Below, in pieces: positions 1 to 8,500 of a stretch of DNA of 45,839 bases. Origin of the DNA: Owenweeksia hongkongensis DSM 17368 (lineage in GTDB: Bacteria > Bacteroidota > Bacteroidia > Flavobacteriales > Schleiferiaceae). Under the pieces are notes generated by a model. The model was not told the origin of the DNA and did not search any database. It worked only from the letters and a program-made list of their open reading frames with translations. Numbering within the stretch: the first letter of the stretch is position 1; every line of letters starts with the position of its first letter. The translations under genes and the position numbers were made by a program. The stretch lies in assembly GCA_945865885.1 (NCBI GenBank), contig CAMBEZ010000014.1:1-45839 (forward strand). The letters run 5' to 3'.

Positions 1-67
1 GTGCCCGCCAGCGTTCGGGAAGGTTGGACCAAGTATTTTCTCCGGGCGAAAAACGGGAAACGCTCAT
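1..67 (-). CDS. N-terminal tip of a probable flavin reductase-like protein (cut by window edge)
   Basis: An ATG at 67-65, 10 bases after the SDR stop codon, opens a frame that stays open for 22 codons to the window edge. The visible residues end LPERWRA. That resembles the N-terminus of flavobacterial flavin reductase-like proteins, where a short helix is followed by a R-x-RAN-x-INS motif; this comparison is from memory and rests on few residues. The context fits, because this SDR subfamily sits next to a flavin reductase gene in photolyase-associated clusters of many Bacteroidota. It would be the second gene of an operon with the SDR. Identity is tentative; the existence of a coding start here is more likely than the name. 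Confidence 0.35.
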   Translation of the reverse strand, partial: MSVSRFSPGENTWSNLPERWRA

Positions 68-77
68 GCGGCGTCCG

Positions 78-782
78 TTAACCTTGCGTGCGCAAGGCGC
101 CCATTCCTCCGTCCACACCCCAAACTTGTCCTGTGATCCAGCGCGCTTCGTCGCTGAGCAGGAACAAAGCCGTTGAAGCCAAATCTTCCGGGCGTCCCAA
201 GGATTTCAGCGGATGGCGGTCTGCGCCGGCTTGCCGGCGCTCGTCTGAGCCCAACAGCCGTGCGGCTAAAGGAGTGTCGGTCAACGAAGGTGCCAAGGCA
301 TTGACGCGCACGGACGGTGCCCATTCGGCGGCCAAAGAACGCGTTAGGCCCTCAACGGCCCCTTTGGCCATAGCCACGGAGGCGTGAAAGGGCATGCCGG
401 TTTGAACCGCTACTGTGGAAAACAAAACCACCGAAGAGCCAGGCGCAGCTTTGAGCGATTTTTCAGACGCCTGCAAAACCCGTACGGCTCCCAAGGCGGA
501 AAGCTCAAAATCGCCTTGAAAATCGCTGATTTTCAGACCGCGGAATGGCTTGAGGTTGATGCTTCCTGGTGCGTACAGCACTCCGTCCAAAGCAGACGGG
601 AGTTCCGGAAAACCCGAACCGTCTTGCAAAACATCCACCAAAAACTCAGACAAACCGGAGCTGATAAGCCCGGAAGGTCTTCTGGACCAGCCAATTACGT
701 TCCATCCGGCGTTCAATGCACGTTCGGCAGCTGCCCGGCCAATTCCGCTGGAGTGCCCTACAATCAAAAGCGTTTTTGTCAT
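78..782 (-). CDS. SDR family oxidoreductase lacking the catalytic tyrosine
   Basis: A 234-residue short-chain dehydrogenase/reductase. The N-terminus has the Rossmann glycine motif GHSSGIG (residues 9-15), and the active-site serine is S122 in LFSTVA. The C-terminal half has the usual SDR pattern: helix EGLTRSLAAEWAP, then VNALAPSLTDTP, RPEDLAS and GQVWGVDGG. The lysine of the YxxxK motif is present at K140, but the position four residues earlier, normally tyrosine, is V136 (sequence VAMAK), so classical SDR proton transfer is doubtful. It probably binds NAD(P)H and may act on an unusual substrate or serve another role. It is divergent from hutH with 60 bases between starts and is followed by the gene cut at the left edge. 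Substrate unknown. Confidence 0.85.
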   Translation of the reverse strand: MTKTLLIVGHSSGIGRAAAERALNAGWNVIGWSRRPSGLISSGLSEFLVDVLQDGSGFPELPSALDGVLYAPGSINLKPFRGLKISDFQGDFELSALGAVRVLQASEKSLKAAPGSSVVLFSTVAVQTGMPFHASVAMAKGAVEGLTRSLAAEWAPSVRVNALAPSLTDTPLAARLLGSDERRQAGADRHPLKSLGRPEDLASTALFLLSDEARWITGQVWGVDGGMGALRTQG

Positions 783-804
783 GGAGGATTAACACCGGGT
801 GCGG

Positions 805-812
805 TACTTTTG
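805..812 (+). promoter_or_regulatory. putative -7 promoter element for hutH
   Basis: TACTTTTG matches the Bacteroidota -7 consensus TAnnTTTG and lies 30 bases before the hutH ATG, in the 60-base divergent gap with the SDR gene. No convincing -33 TTTG at normal spacing was seen, so this is a pattern match only. Confidence 0.35.
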
Positions 813-842
813 TTGCACAACGCATTTGGAACCCCCATCCCC

Positions 843-2357
843 ATGAAAACGCACGTATTGGACGCAACCCTGTCTTGGTCTGCTTGGAAGAATTTGGCCG
901 AGGGCCCGCATCCAGTAGTGTTTTCGGAAGAAGTTTGGGAACGTGTGGAACAGTCTTATTCGTTTGTTCAAAAATTAGCACAATCCCCGGATCGCGCATA
1001 TTACGGAATCAATACGGGGTTTGGTGCCCTCTACAACGTGTCCATTGGACCGTCGGACTTGGCCCAATTGCAGTTGAATTTGATCCGCAGCCATGCTTGC
1101 GGTACCGGACAACCGGTGGAGGCACCCTTGGTGCGATTGATGCTCTTGACCAAGGCGCTGTCTTTGAGTTACGGACATTCCGGGGTAGCCCGGACCACCG
1201 TGGAGCGCCTTTTGGCTCTGTATGAAGCGGATTGCCTCCCCGTGGTATACGAACGGGGTTCGCTGGGGGCGTCCGGAGATTTAGCGCCCTTGTCCCACCT
1301 GTGCTTGCCGCTGGTAGGAGAGGGAGAGGTGGTCTACCGCGGGAAGCGTATGCCGGCGGCCGATGCCATGACTGCTTTGGGCTTTAAGCCTTTGGTGCTG
1401 GGCCCCAAAGAAGGCTTGGCGTTGATCAACGGAACGCAGTTCATGCTGGCCCATGCCGTGTGGTTGGTGGTTCAAGGATACACCTTAGGATATTGGGCAG
1501 ACGTTTGTGCCGCGCTGTCGCTGGATGCGTTCGACGGCAGAATCGAGCCATTTGATCCGCGGGTGCACTTAGCCCGGCCGCAGCCCGGCCAAGCTGTAGT
1601 GGCGGAACGGGTGCGGGAATGGTTGGCCGGTAGCCCGGGTCCAACCCGCCCCAAAACCCACGTGCAAGATCCGTATTCCTTCCGTTGTGTTCCTCAGGTT
1701 CATGGGGCTTCGTGGGATGCCTTGGGCCATTTGGCGCGAACGGTTTCGTACGAACTGCACAGCGCCACAGACAACCCCATGGTCTTTGCAGATGATGAAG
1801 AAGTTATTTCAGCGGGAAATTTTCACGGCCAACCCCTGGCTTTGGCCATGGATTTTGCGGCCATGGCGCTGGCGGAATACGGCAGCATATCGGAACGACG
1901 CTTGTACCAAATGGTCAACGGCAAACGCGGTCTGCCCGCGTTTCTCACGCCCAATCCCGGCCTTCATTCGGGATTGATGATTGTTCAGTACGCTGCCGCA
2001 GCTGTGGTGAGCCTCAACAAGCAGCTGTGCACCCCAGCCTCCGTGGATTCTATTGAGTCCAGTGCGAGCCAAGAAGACCACGTGAGCATGGGAGCCAATG
2101 CCGCCGTTCAAGCCGTCCAGGTATTGAACAATGTTTGGGATGTATTGGGAATGGAGTGGTTGGCGGCCTGCCAAGCCCTGGAACTGAGGGGTACACCTAC
2201 AAGCGAGCTGCTCCAAAACTTGTTGGATGCCTTCCGCACCGCTGTTCCTTTTTTGAACGAAGACCGCATTCAAGCACCGGACATGGCCGAAGCAACGGCC
2301 TTCCTAAAGCGCATTCCCGTCGACGACGAGCGGTGTTTCCCAGCGCTGCAGCAATAG
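843..2357 (+). CDS. hutH: histidine ammonia-lyase
   Basis: A 504-residue aromatic amino acid lyase that deaminates L-histidine to trans-urocanate, the first step of histidine catabolism, in the cytoplasm. The MIO prosthetic group would form from A143-S144-G145 in GSLGASGDLAPL. The active-site loop YGINTGFG (54-61) carries the catalytic tyrosine. The residue pair H84-A85 in RSHACGTG, and the later QEDHVSMG motif, favour histidine over phenylalanine or tyrosine as substrate. The length is normal for HutH. The ATG at 843 is chosen because homology begins there; the open frame upstream runs antisense through the SDR gene and has no family signal. The 3' end overlaps rsmE tail-to-tail by 54 bases. 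No hutU, hutI or hutG lies in the window. Confidence 0.93.
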   Translation: MKTHVLDATLSWSAWKNLAEGPHPVVFSEEVWERVEQSYSFVQKLAQSPDRAYYGINTGFGALYNVSIGPSDLAQLQLNLIRSHACGTGQPVEAPLVRLMLLTKALSLSYGHSGVARTTVERLLALYEADCLPVVYERGSLGASGDLAPLSHLCLPLVGEGEVVYRGKRMPAADAMTALGFKPLVLGPKEGLALINGTQFMLAHAVWLVVQGYTLGYWADVCAALSLDAFDGRIEPFDPRVHLARPQPGQAVVAERVREWLAGSPGPTRPKTHVQDPYSFRCVPQVHGASWDALGHLARTVSYELHSATDNPMVFADDEEVISAGNFHGQPLALAMDFAAMALAEYGSISERRLYQMVNGKRGLPAFLTPNPGLHSGLMIVQYAAAAVVSLNKQLCTPASVDSIESSASQEDHVSMGANAAVQAVQVLNNVWDVLGMEWLAACQALELRGTPTSELLQNLLDAFRTAVPFLNEDRIQAPDMAEATAFLKRIPVDDERCFPALQQ

Positions 2358-3044
2358 GGCTGCGGCTGCAACGGCCGCTGTTTCCGTGCGCAATCGGGAA
2401 GCTCCCAAACTGAGGGGAGTCCAGCCGGAACGCTCCGCAAGCGCAATTTCGTCGAGCGTAAAATCGCCTTCCGGACCGATGGCCACCACTGCTCGGTAGG
2501 GTGTTTGGAGGATCCAATTCAGGGCCGAAATCTTGGCACCTTCTTCGCAATGAAAGACGCCTTTGTTCCAATCATCCCAGCGCGGATCCGCCACCAATTT
2601 ACCCCAAGGAAGCAACGCGTGCACCTCAGGACGCATTCCCTTCAAGCTCTGTTTGGCGGCGGAATCGGCAATTTTCTGAAGTCGTTCTGTAGTGACGTGT
2701 TTGCGTTCGGAACGTTGGGACAACGTCAAATGCACGTGCGAAACGCCCAATTCTACGGCCTTTTCAACGGCCCATTCCGTTCGGTCTAAATTCTTGGTAG
2801 GGCAGATAACCAGGTGGAGGTTGCCCGGAACGGCTCCAAAGTGGGGATTTATTTCCAGCACCGTTCCCCAGACGATCTTTTGGGAAACGTGAACCAGGCG
2901 TACGAGCGCCACGGCACCGGCTCCATTGCCCACCCACAACTCGTCGCCCGGAACTTTGCGCAGTACCCGTGCGGCGTGATTGGACTCTTCCTCCGTCAGG
3001 ATCGCGCGTCCGTCTTCGGCCCAAGTACCCCAGAACAACTGCAT
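2304..3044 (-). CDS. rsmE: 16S rRNA (uracil(1498)-N(3))-methyltransferase
   Basis: A 246-residue SPOUT-fold methyltransferase that uses S-adenosylmethionine to methylate N3 of U1498 in 16S rRNA. An N-terminal PUA-like domain (about 1-70) contains NHAARVLRK. The trefoil-knot domain shows the family signatures CPTKNLDRTEWAVEKAVELG, KQSLKGMRP, IGPEGDFTLDEI and SLGASRLRTETAA, which form the SAM pocket. It is the last gene of the tsaD-protease-rimK-rsmE run; its ATG shares one base with the rimK TGA (TGATG), suggesting translational coupling. The final 17 codons plus the stop overlap the 3' end of hutH on the other strand. Confidence 0.95.
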   Translation of the reverse strand: MQLFWGTWAEDGRAILTEEESNHAARVLRKVPGDELWVGNGAGAVALVRLVHVSQKIVWGTVLEINPHFGAVPGNLHLVICPTKNLDRTEWAVEKAVELGVSHVHLTLSQRSERKHVTTERLQKIADSAAKQSLKGMRPEVHALLPWGKLVADPRWDDWNKGVFHCEEGAKISALNWILQTPYRAVVAIGPEGDFTLDEIALAERSGWTPLSLGASRLRTETAAVAAAALLLQRWETPLVVDGNAL

Positions 3045-3955
3045 CAGACGCCGATTTGGTCTTTTTTCCGACGCTTTCCACCGCCGGCGTGCTTTTCAAC
3101 GTAATCGATGATGGCGCCCGCCACGTCTAACCCCGTAGTTTTCTCAACCCCTTCCAATCCCGGCGAGCTGTTGACTTCCAAAACCAAGGGGCCACGCTTG
3201 CTCCGCAGCATGTCTACGCCAGCAATTTTGAGCCCAAGCGCTTTTGTTGCGGCCACGGCCATCTCTTTTTCCGCGCGAGTAAGCCGAACCGGAATGCCCT
3301 GTCCGCCTCGGTGCAGGTTGGAACGGAACTCGCCTTCCGGCCCTTGGCGCATGTACGCAGCCACCACCTTGCCGTCAATAACCAACGTTCGTAGGTCCGC
3401 ACCGTTGGCCTCGGCAATGAACTCTTGAACCAGGATGTTCGCATCCAATCCGTAAAAGGCCTCGATGACGCTCTTGGCCGCTTTTTTGGTTTCCGCCAGA
3501 ACTACGCCCAACCCCTGGCTACCTTCTAAAAGTTTAACAATCAAAGGGCTTCCGCCTACTGATTTAATCAAATTGTCGATGTCGGTTGGGTGCTTGGCAA
3601 AAGCCGTTCTTGGAATGGAAACTCCTTGGCTGGCCAAAATTTGCATGGCGCGCAATTTGTCCCGCGACCGAACCAAGGCCAAAGAATTGAGCGTTGAAAA
3701 AACGTTTTTCATCTCAAATTGGCGCAACATGGCGCTGCCGTATCCGGTCAACGAAGCTCCAATTCTGGGTATCACCGCGTCAACACCTTCGATGGGGTGG
3801 TCTCCATAGTAAATATCCAAGGCGCCGGATTCCATGACGGCGTAGCACCGGCTAACGTTCATCACCTTGGCGGTGTGGCCACGTGCTTCTGCCGCTTCCA
3901 TCAAGCGTTTGGTAGAGTAAAGGTTCCGGTTGGCGGAGAGAATCAATAAGTTCAT
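3044..3955 (-). CDS. rimK: RimK family alpha-L-glutamate ligase
   Basis: A 303-residue ATP-grasp ligase of the RimK family, which in E. coli adds glutamate residues to the C-terminus of ribosomal protein S6. Visible motifs are [15 protein letters not shown] (start of the ATP-grasp), [16 protein letters not shown] (glycine-rich ATP loop), [18 protein letters not shown], and the Mg/ATP-binding end [20 protein letters not shown]. The start at 3955 ([13 protein letters not shown]) is chosen over an in-frame ATG 11 codons upstream. It forms an ATGA overlap with the upstream protease gene, and RimK homology begins there. The adjoining retropepsin-like protease is a known partner family of RimK. Whether S6 is the substrate here cannot be told from sequence. 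Confidence 0.93.
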   Translation of the reverse strand: MNLLILSANRNLYSTKRLMEAAEARGHTAKVMNVSRCYAVMESGALDIYYGDHPIEGVDAVIPRIGASLTGYGSAMLRQFEMKNVFSTLNSLALVRSRDKLRAMQILASQGVSIPRTAFAKHPTDIDNLIKSVGGSPLIVKLLEGSQGLGVVLAETKKAAKSVIEAFYGLDANILVQEFIAEANGADLRTLVIDGKVVAAYMRQGPEGEFRSNLHRGGQGIPVRLTRAEKEMAVAATKALGLKIAGVDMLRSKRGPLVLEVNSSPGLEGVEKTTGLDVAGAIIDYVEKHAGGGKRRKKDQIGV

Positions 3956-4416
3956 GGGAATGTGCGGGAAGCGTTTAATTTTTTCCAAGAAAGGTTGCGG
4001 TATCGAACGTCTATGGTGAATCCTTGACGCACTAGATTTCTACCCAAAAGCAGGGGATGACGCTGAGAAGCACGAGAGGTGAGTCCCACCCAAACGCCGT
4101 ACAACTGGCCAAATAATTCAATTTCCAGCCATACCGCAAAGCGATCCTGAACGTCCCCAAACGAATTTTTAACGCGAACGGTTTTGTATTTTGTAAAGGA
4201 TTCAACCCAAGGTGCGGGGCGTAGGGAACCCGTTTCGGTTGCGTCAAACTGCACCAAAAGAACCCCATTGTCTTCGCAGCACGTGAGCATGTGCAGGGCA
4301 CACAAGGCAGCACCGGAGTCAATTCGGCACGAAATTCGGTCCATTCTCAATGCGGGAATAGAGACTACGTCGGTTCGTCCAATCTTGGTAGGGGTAAGAT
4401 TCTGGGTAGCCATCAT
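3952..4416 (-). CDS. RimK/LysX-associated retropepsin-like protease (PF05618-type, formerly 'ATP-dependent zinc protease')
   Basis: A small 154-residue protein of the family found next to rimK in many bacteria. It is now thought to have a pepsin/retropepsin fold rather than to be a zinc enzyme. The catalytic-type aspartate is D33 in [13 protein letters not shown], matching the family pattern DTGA-x-x-x-ALH with serine for threonine, as aspartic proteases allow. The end has [20 protein letters not shown], matching the usual LLGR-x-x-L...IDP region. Two ATGs overlap the tsaD stop: 4416 (4-base overlap) and 4413 (1-base overlap); the first is listed. It overlaps rimK by 4 bases, so both are probably made from one message. 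The likely role is to counteract or process RimK-modified protein tails; that role is inferred. Confidence 0.88.
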   Translation of the reverse strand: MMATQNLTPTKIGRTDVVSIPALRMDRISCRIDSGAALCALHMLTCCEDNGVLLVQFDATETGSLRPAPWVESFTKYKTVRVKNSFGDVQDRFAVWLEIELFGQLYGVWVGLTSRASQRHPLLLGRNLVRQGFTIDVRYRNLSWKKLNASRTFP

Positions 4417-5456
4417 CCCAAGAGTTCCGTTTGCAGGGGTATGCGCGCTTGCGCATGCGCATGGAGGACAGGTTGAATGCCCGACAAAAGCTGAAAATAG
4501 CCGTCGGCGCCTACCATGGCAGCGTTGTCTGTGGTAAAAGCCAGGGGAGGCAAGTAGATGTTCCAGCCGTTTGCGGTGCCCAATTCCGTTAGGCGATGGC
4601 GCAAGCCGGAATTGGCCGAAACACCGCCGGCAACCGCCACATCATGAAGTCCCGTTTGGGCAACGGCACGAACCAATTTATCGAGTAAATGGTCCAGCAA
4701 AGCGTCTTGAATGGAGGCACAAACCTCCGGCATGCGTTCTTTTGGCACGTTATGGGGTGCTCCAAAGAGCTTGGTTAGGGTGTTCAAAAAGCTGGTTTTT
4801 AAACCACTAAAGCTGTAATTGAGTTCGCCAACCGACGGCTTGCCAAACGCAATTCGCTCGTTTCCGGCTTGGGACGCCAGTCGATCAATTTCCGGTCCAC
4901 CCGGATATCCCAGACCCAGGATTTTTGCTGCTTTATCGTACGCTTCGCCCACGGCGTCGTCCAGCGTTTCGCCCAGCACCACCAGGTCCAACGGGCCGTT
5001 TACGCGAAGCAGTTGGGTGTGCCCGCCGCTGACCGTGGCGCACAAAAAAGGGAAAGCAGGTCCGGAATTCTCGCTGGAGGGATTGAGGAAATGGGCCAAA
5101 ACGTGGGCGCGCATGTGGTGCGCGTGGTACAAAGGGATCGCTAGAGCAAGTGCCACGGATTTTGCAAAGGAATGCCCAACGAGTAAAGAACCCAGAAGCC
5201 CAGGACCTTGCGTGCAAACTACGGCATCCAAATCGTGCAGCCGAACTCCAGCATCGTCCAACGCAGCCTGCACCACCGGCCACAGAGAAGTTTGGTGGGC
5301 GCGGGAGGCCAATTCCGGGACAACTCCTCCAAATTCAGCATGTTGCAATTGCCCAGCCACGCGGTTGCTCAACACCGTCAAACCGCGCAATACCGCGGCG
5401 CCGGTATCGTCGCAGCTCGTTTCCAGAGCCAAGAGCAGCGGCACGGTGTTTGCCAT
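4413..5456 (-). CDS. tsaD: tRNA N6-adenosine threonylcarbamoyltransferase
   Basis: A 347-residue ASKHA-fold enzyme that transfers threonylcarbamoyl from TC-AMP to A37 of ANN-decoding tRNAs, working with TsaB and TsaE. The start ALETSCDDTGAAV is the TsaD/Kae1 signature. The metal-binding pair is H114 and H118 in HAHHMRAH. Further motifs are SGGHTQLL, YDKAAKILGLGYPGGPEID and, near the end, GGVSANSGLR and TTDNAAMVGA. It heads the operon with the RimK protease, rimK and rsmE. A TACCTTTG box ends four bases before the ATG, implying a leaderless or nearly leaderless message. It is divergent from tamB, a neighbour arrangement I recall as common in Bacteroidota. Confidence 0.97.
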   Translation of the reverse strand: MANTVPLLLALETSCDDTGAAVLRGLTVLSNRVAGQLQHAEFGGVVPELASRAHQTSLWPVVQAALDDAGVRLHDLDAVVCTQGPGLLGSLLVGHSFAKSVALALAIPLYHAHHMRAHVLAHFLNPSSENSGPAFPFLCATVSGGHTQLLRVNGPLDLVVLGETLDDAVGEAYDKAAKILGLGYPGGPEIDRLASQAGNERIAFGKPSVGELNYSFSGLKTSFLNTLTKLFGAPHNVPKERMPEVCASIQDALLDHLLDKLVRAVAQTGLHDVAVAGGVSANSGLRHRLTELGTANGWNIYLPPLAFTTDNAAMVGADGYFQLLSGIQPVLHAHAQARIPLQTELLG

Positions 5457-5460
5457 GCTG

Positions 5461-5468
5461 CAAAGGTA
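5461..5468 (-). promoter_or_regulatory. putative -7 element of the tsaD operon (leaderless spacing)
   Basis: Read on the minus strand this is TACCTTTG, a full TAnnTTTG match, followed by CAGC and then the tsaD ATG at 5456. Four bases of spacing places the expected transcription start on or next to the start codon. Confidence 0.6.
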
Positions 5469-5502
5469 CGCAGCGGCGCCACGTGATCCGGGAATCTAGG
5501 CG

Positions 5503-5510
5503 TAATTTTA
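5503..5510 (+). promoter_or_regulatory. putative -7 element of tamB (leaderless spacing)
   Basis: TAATTTTA matches five of the six fixed positions of TAnnTTTG and is followed by AACC and the GTG at 5515. An in-frame TAA at 5509-5511 rules out any earlier tamB start, which supports both the GTG and this short spacing. Confidence 0.45.
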
Positions 5511-5514
5511 AACC

Positions 5515-8500
5515 GTGGAAGCCGCTCCAGAAACTACCGTTCCAGTCAAACGACGCCTGCGCCGATGGCTGCTGGCATTGTGCGGGATTTTCCTATTGTT
5601 TTTTGGTGTTTTGCTCCTTCCTCCCGTGCAAACCGCGCTGGCCAAACGTTTGTGGAAGGTCGTTCGTGCGCAATCGGGATTGAATGTGGTGGCCCAATCG
5701 GTACAATGGCAGTGGCCTCTGGGATTGTCCCTCCACCACGCGGTGCTCCGCGATTCTTCCGATCGCCCCGTAGTGCACCTCGCGGAAGTAAGCTTGCGCG
5801 GGCCGTGGTTTGCCCCGGGCCTTGGTTTTTCTGCGGCTTCGCTGCAAATCAACGGGGGGACGGTGCTTCTGGAACGACAGCGCAAGGATTCATCCTTCAC
5901 CCTACTCAGCGCCCTGGCTCCGCTGCTGGAAGGACCGCCTGCTGCCCAACCCACACCGTGGAAAATCAGCAAATTGGAGCTGCTTAATGTTAGAATTCTG
6001 CTGCGGGACCAGCACCAACGGTGGGGTTCGCAAGATCTTCGTTTGAATCGATTGTTGGTGCATCAACTGGGTGGGGATCCGGAAGGAGTGCTTCGCGCAA
6101 ACCTAAAAGAATTGGCGGCATCCAGCCAGGACCGAACTGTTGCCTTCCGATTAGCAGCTCAATTCACTTCCCGTCCCAATGGAGCGTGGTCGGCTCAATC
6201 GCTGGACCTCCAAGCAACCGGACTCACCGCAAGCGGTGCGGTTTCAGGAAAAGGAATGGACACCTTGGATGGCAAATGGAAGGTTCGCGGCGAGGTGGCC
6301 TCCCTGCTTCGGTGGCCGCGCTGGTTGGGACTGAGGACGGATACTTTGCCGCAAGCAGGAGTGTTTCAAAGCTCAGGCGTCTTGGCAAAACGAGGTGCTC
6401 TATTGGAATGGAAGGACGTCCGCGCAACGGCGCCAGGTTTGGTGTTAAACACTTCCGGGTCTGGAAATTACCAGACTGAGGTCTTGCGAACCAAGAATAC
6501 GGAACTGCAGTTCAACACCCGTATGCTGCTGAGCGCTTGGCCCCAATCGTTTTTTGCATCGGTCCGGGAACAAATCCAACCGAATTGGGTAGGCGCCGTA
6601 CGCACCAAAGCAGGTATCTCCAAGCGATCCGGATGGCTCCAATCGGAGGTGCAACTGCAGAGCGGTGAATTCGCACGTTTGAACGCAAATTGGACCGGCT
6701 CCGTCAAGAAAAGAGATGCTCTTCCGTACCGCGCAGAATGGGCGGTATCCGTTCCCAAAGGTTCGGTTTTGTTTCCGGATTCTCTGGAGGTGGGCCCACT
6801 GTTGGCGCAGGGTTCCATCGAAGGGGTGGGCTACAATCCGGAGACGTGGAACGCCCGCGGCGCCGTATCGGTTGAAGTAGCCCGTTTTGGTGGATATCGG
6901 GCCGACGGTCTTCGCGCGCGGTTTGATTTGGAACCGCATTTGCTTTCTGCCGGATGGAACTGGAACAATTCGGCAGTGCAAGCCCATGGGGCACATGAGT
7001 TTCTTTTCCCAGACTCGGCGCATTGGGAACACCGCGGAGAATTCACGTCGGTGCGGTTGGACCTGCGTTCTGCCGGGTTGGTATCCGCACCCGAAGGGCA
7101 CGTTTCCGGCAAGTGGAGTTACTTGTTTGCAGCAGAAAACGAAAATAAGGAACTTGAATTCAAGCAAATGGGTGCCAATTGGCGTGATGCGCAAGGCGGA
7201 CATCCGCTGGGCGCTTTCACGGCCACCGGTTCGTGGAACCAGGATCAGGCATCTTTGATCGTGCGCGGCGACGCATTGGACCTGGATGCTTCGGCTTTGG
7301 GCAGTCCGTCGGCCGTCCTGAACTGGTGGGCAGGGCCCTGGGAAGAACGAATGGTGGGCCAAACGCCAAAATCAGCCAATTCTGCAGAAGCCTCCGGGAA
7401 CGTGCGGGTCTTTTTGAAAAACACGGATTCTTGGTTGGACTTGGTGGACACGAGTTCCCATTTTGCCAGCGGCACGGTTGCGCAATGGACGCTGCAGTCC
7501 AACGGCGAAAGTTCGTGGGAAATAGTTGCTCCCCGTGCGCAATCGCAGGGAATCCGGGTGTACGGAGTTCGTTTGTTGGGATCGACCTCGCGCGGAAGTG
7601 CGCTCGCCAGCATGGAAGTAGATTCCCTTTCCGGATACGCGTCCTCCTCTGCGGTGCGTTGGTCAGCCGCCAACGGAAGCGGCACGGTGGAGTGGTCCTT
7701 GCAGGGCCCCAAGGCATCTGGATTGGCGTTTTCCGGCAGCAGCAAGGCTGTTTTTCAAACGAATGGACGGTGGTTGGGCCGCTGGGGCGACGGTTCCCTG
7801 CGAATTCCGGGTGATGTGCTGCAATCCGCCGCCGGCGCTACCTGGTCCATCGGGCCCCATGGATGGGAATCGGATCCCGTGCGCTGGTCCGGCGAGCGGG
7901 GCAGGGTGTGGTTTGGCGGGGCGTTGTCTGCGGCGCCAGACGCTCAATTGCAACTGGGCGTGGAAGGCTTGCCACTTTCGCTCGCAAAACCTTGGCTGGA
8001 CAGCACCAACACCCAACTTGCGGGACGCGTGTCTGCCCAAGTTTCTGTGCAATCGCCCTTGGGAACCCCCGGGATCCAAGGTTCCTTGGGCATCGATTCC
8101 TTGGTGTGGAACCGCGAATGGATGGGCAAGTTGACCGGATCGGCCGACTACAGCAAGACCACAAAGATTTCTACCATCGGTTTGTCCTTGGATCGGGGCG
8201 AGCGCAAAACGGTCTCCGTTCGAGCCAGTTACGATCCCCAAGCTGAACAGTGGCCGGTCCAAGCTACCGTACACGTGGACCGACTCCGGTTGATGGCGCT
8301 GCAACCTTATTTAGCGGGCACGTTGGAGCGATTCCGAGGCACGGTGAGAGGAGAAGTTAAGTTTCAATGGAGTGAGTCTAAATATTTGTTAACAGGTGAA
8401 CTGGAACTTCCCTCTTTTGCGGCTTCGGTACCCCTCTTGGGCACAGACTACGGCGTGGACGGGGTGCCCAGGCTGACGTTGGGCGAGAACCAATGGACCC

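Noticed and set aside
384-842. Upstream extension of the hutH reading frame by about 150 codons
   Set aside because: It runs antisense through the SDR gene, has no family similarity, and HutH homology starts at 843.
4450-4461. Perfect palindrome TGCGCATGCGCA
   Set aside because: It lies in the tsaD coding sequence and encodes a His-Ala repeat near the C-terminus; no sign of a regulatory role.
4888-5144. Short open frames on the plus strand across tsaD
   Set aside because: No motifs and fully inside a gene with unmistakable TsaD signatures on the other strand.
6445-7362. Long antisense open frame inside tamB (about 305 codons), and similar ones at 7663-8304 and 8626-9381
   Set aside because: Low-complexity Arg/Pro/His-rich translations with no motifs; typical by-products of a GC-rich coding strand.
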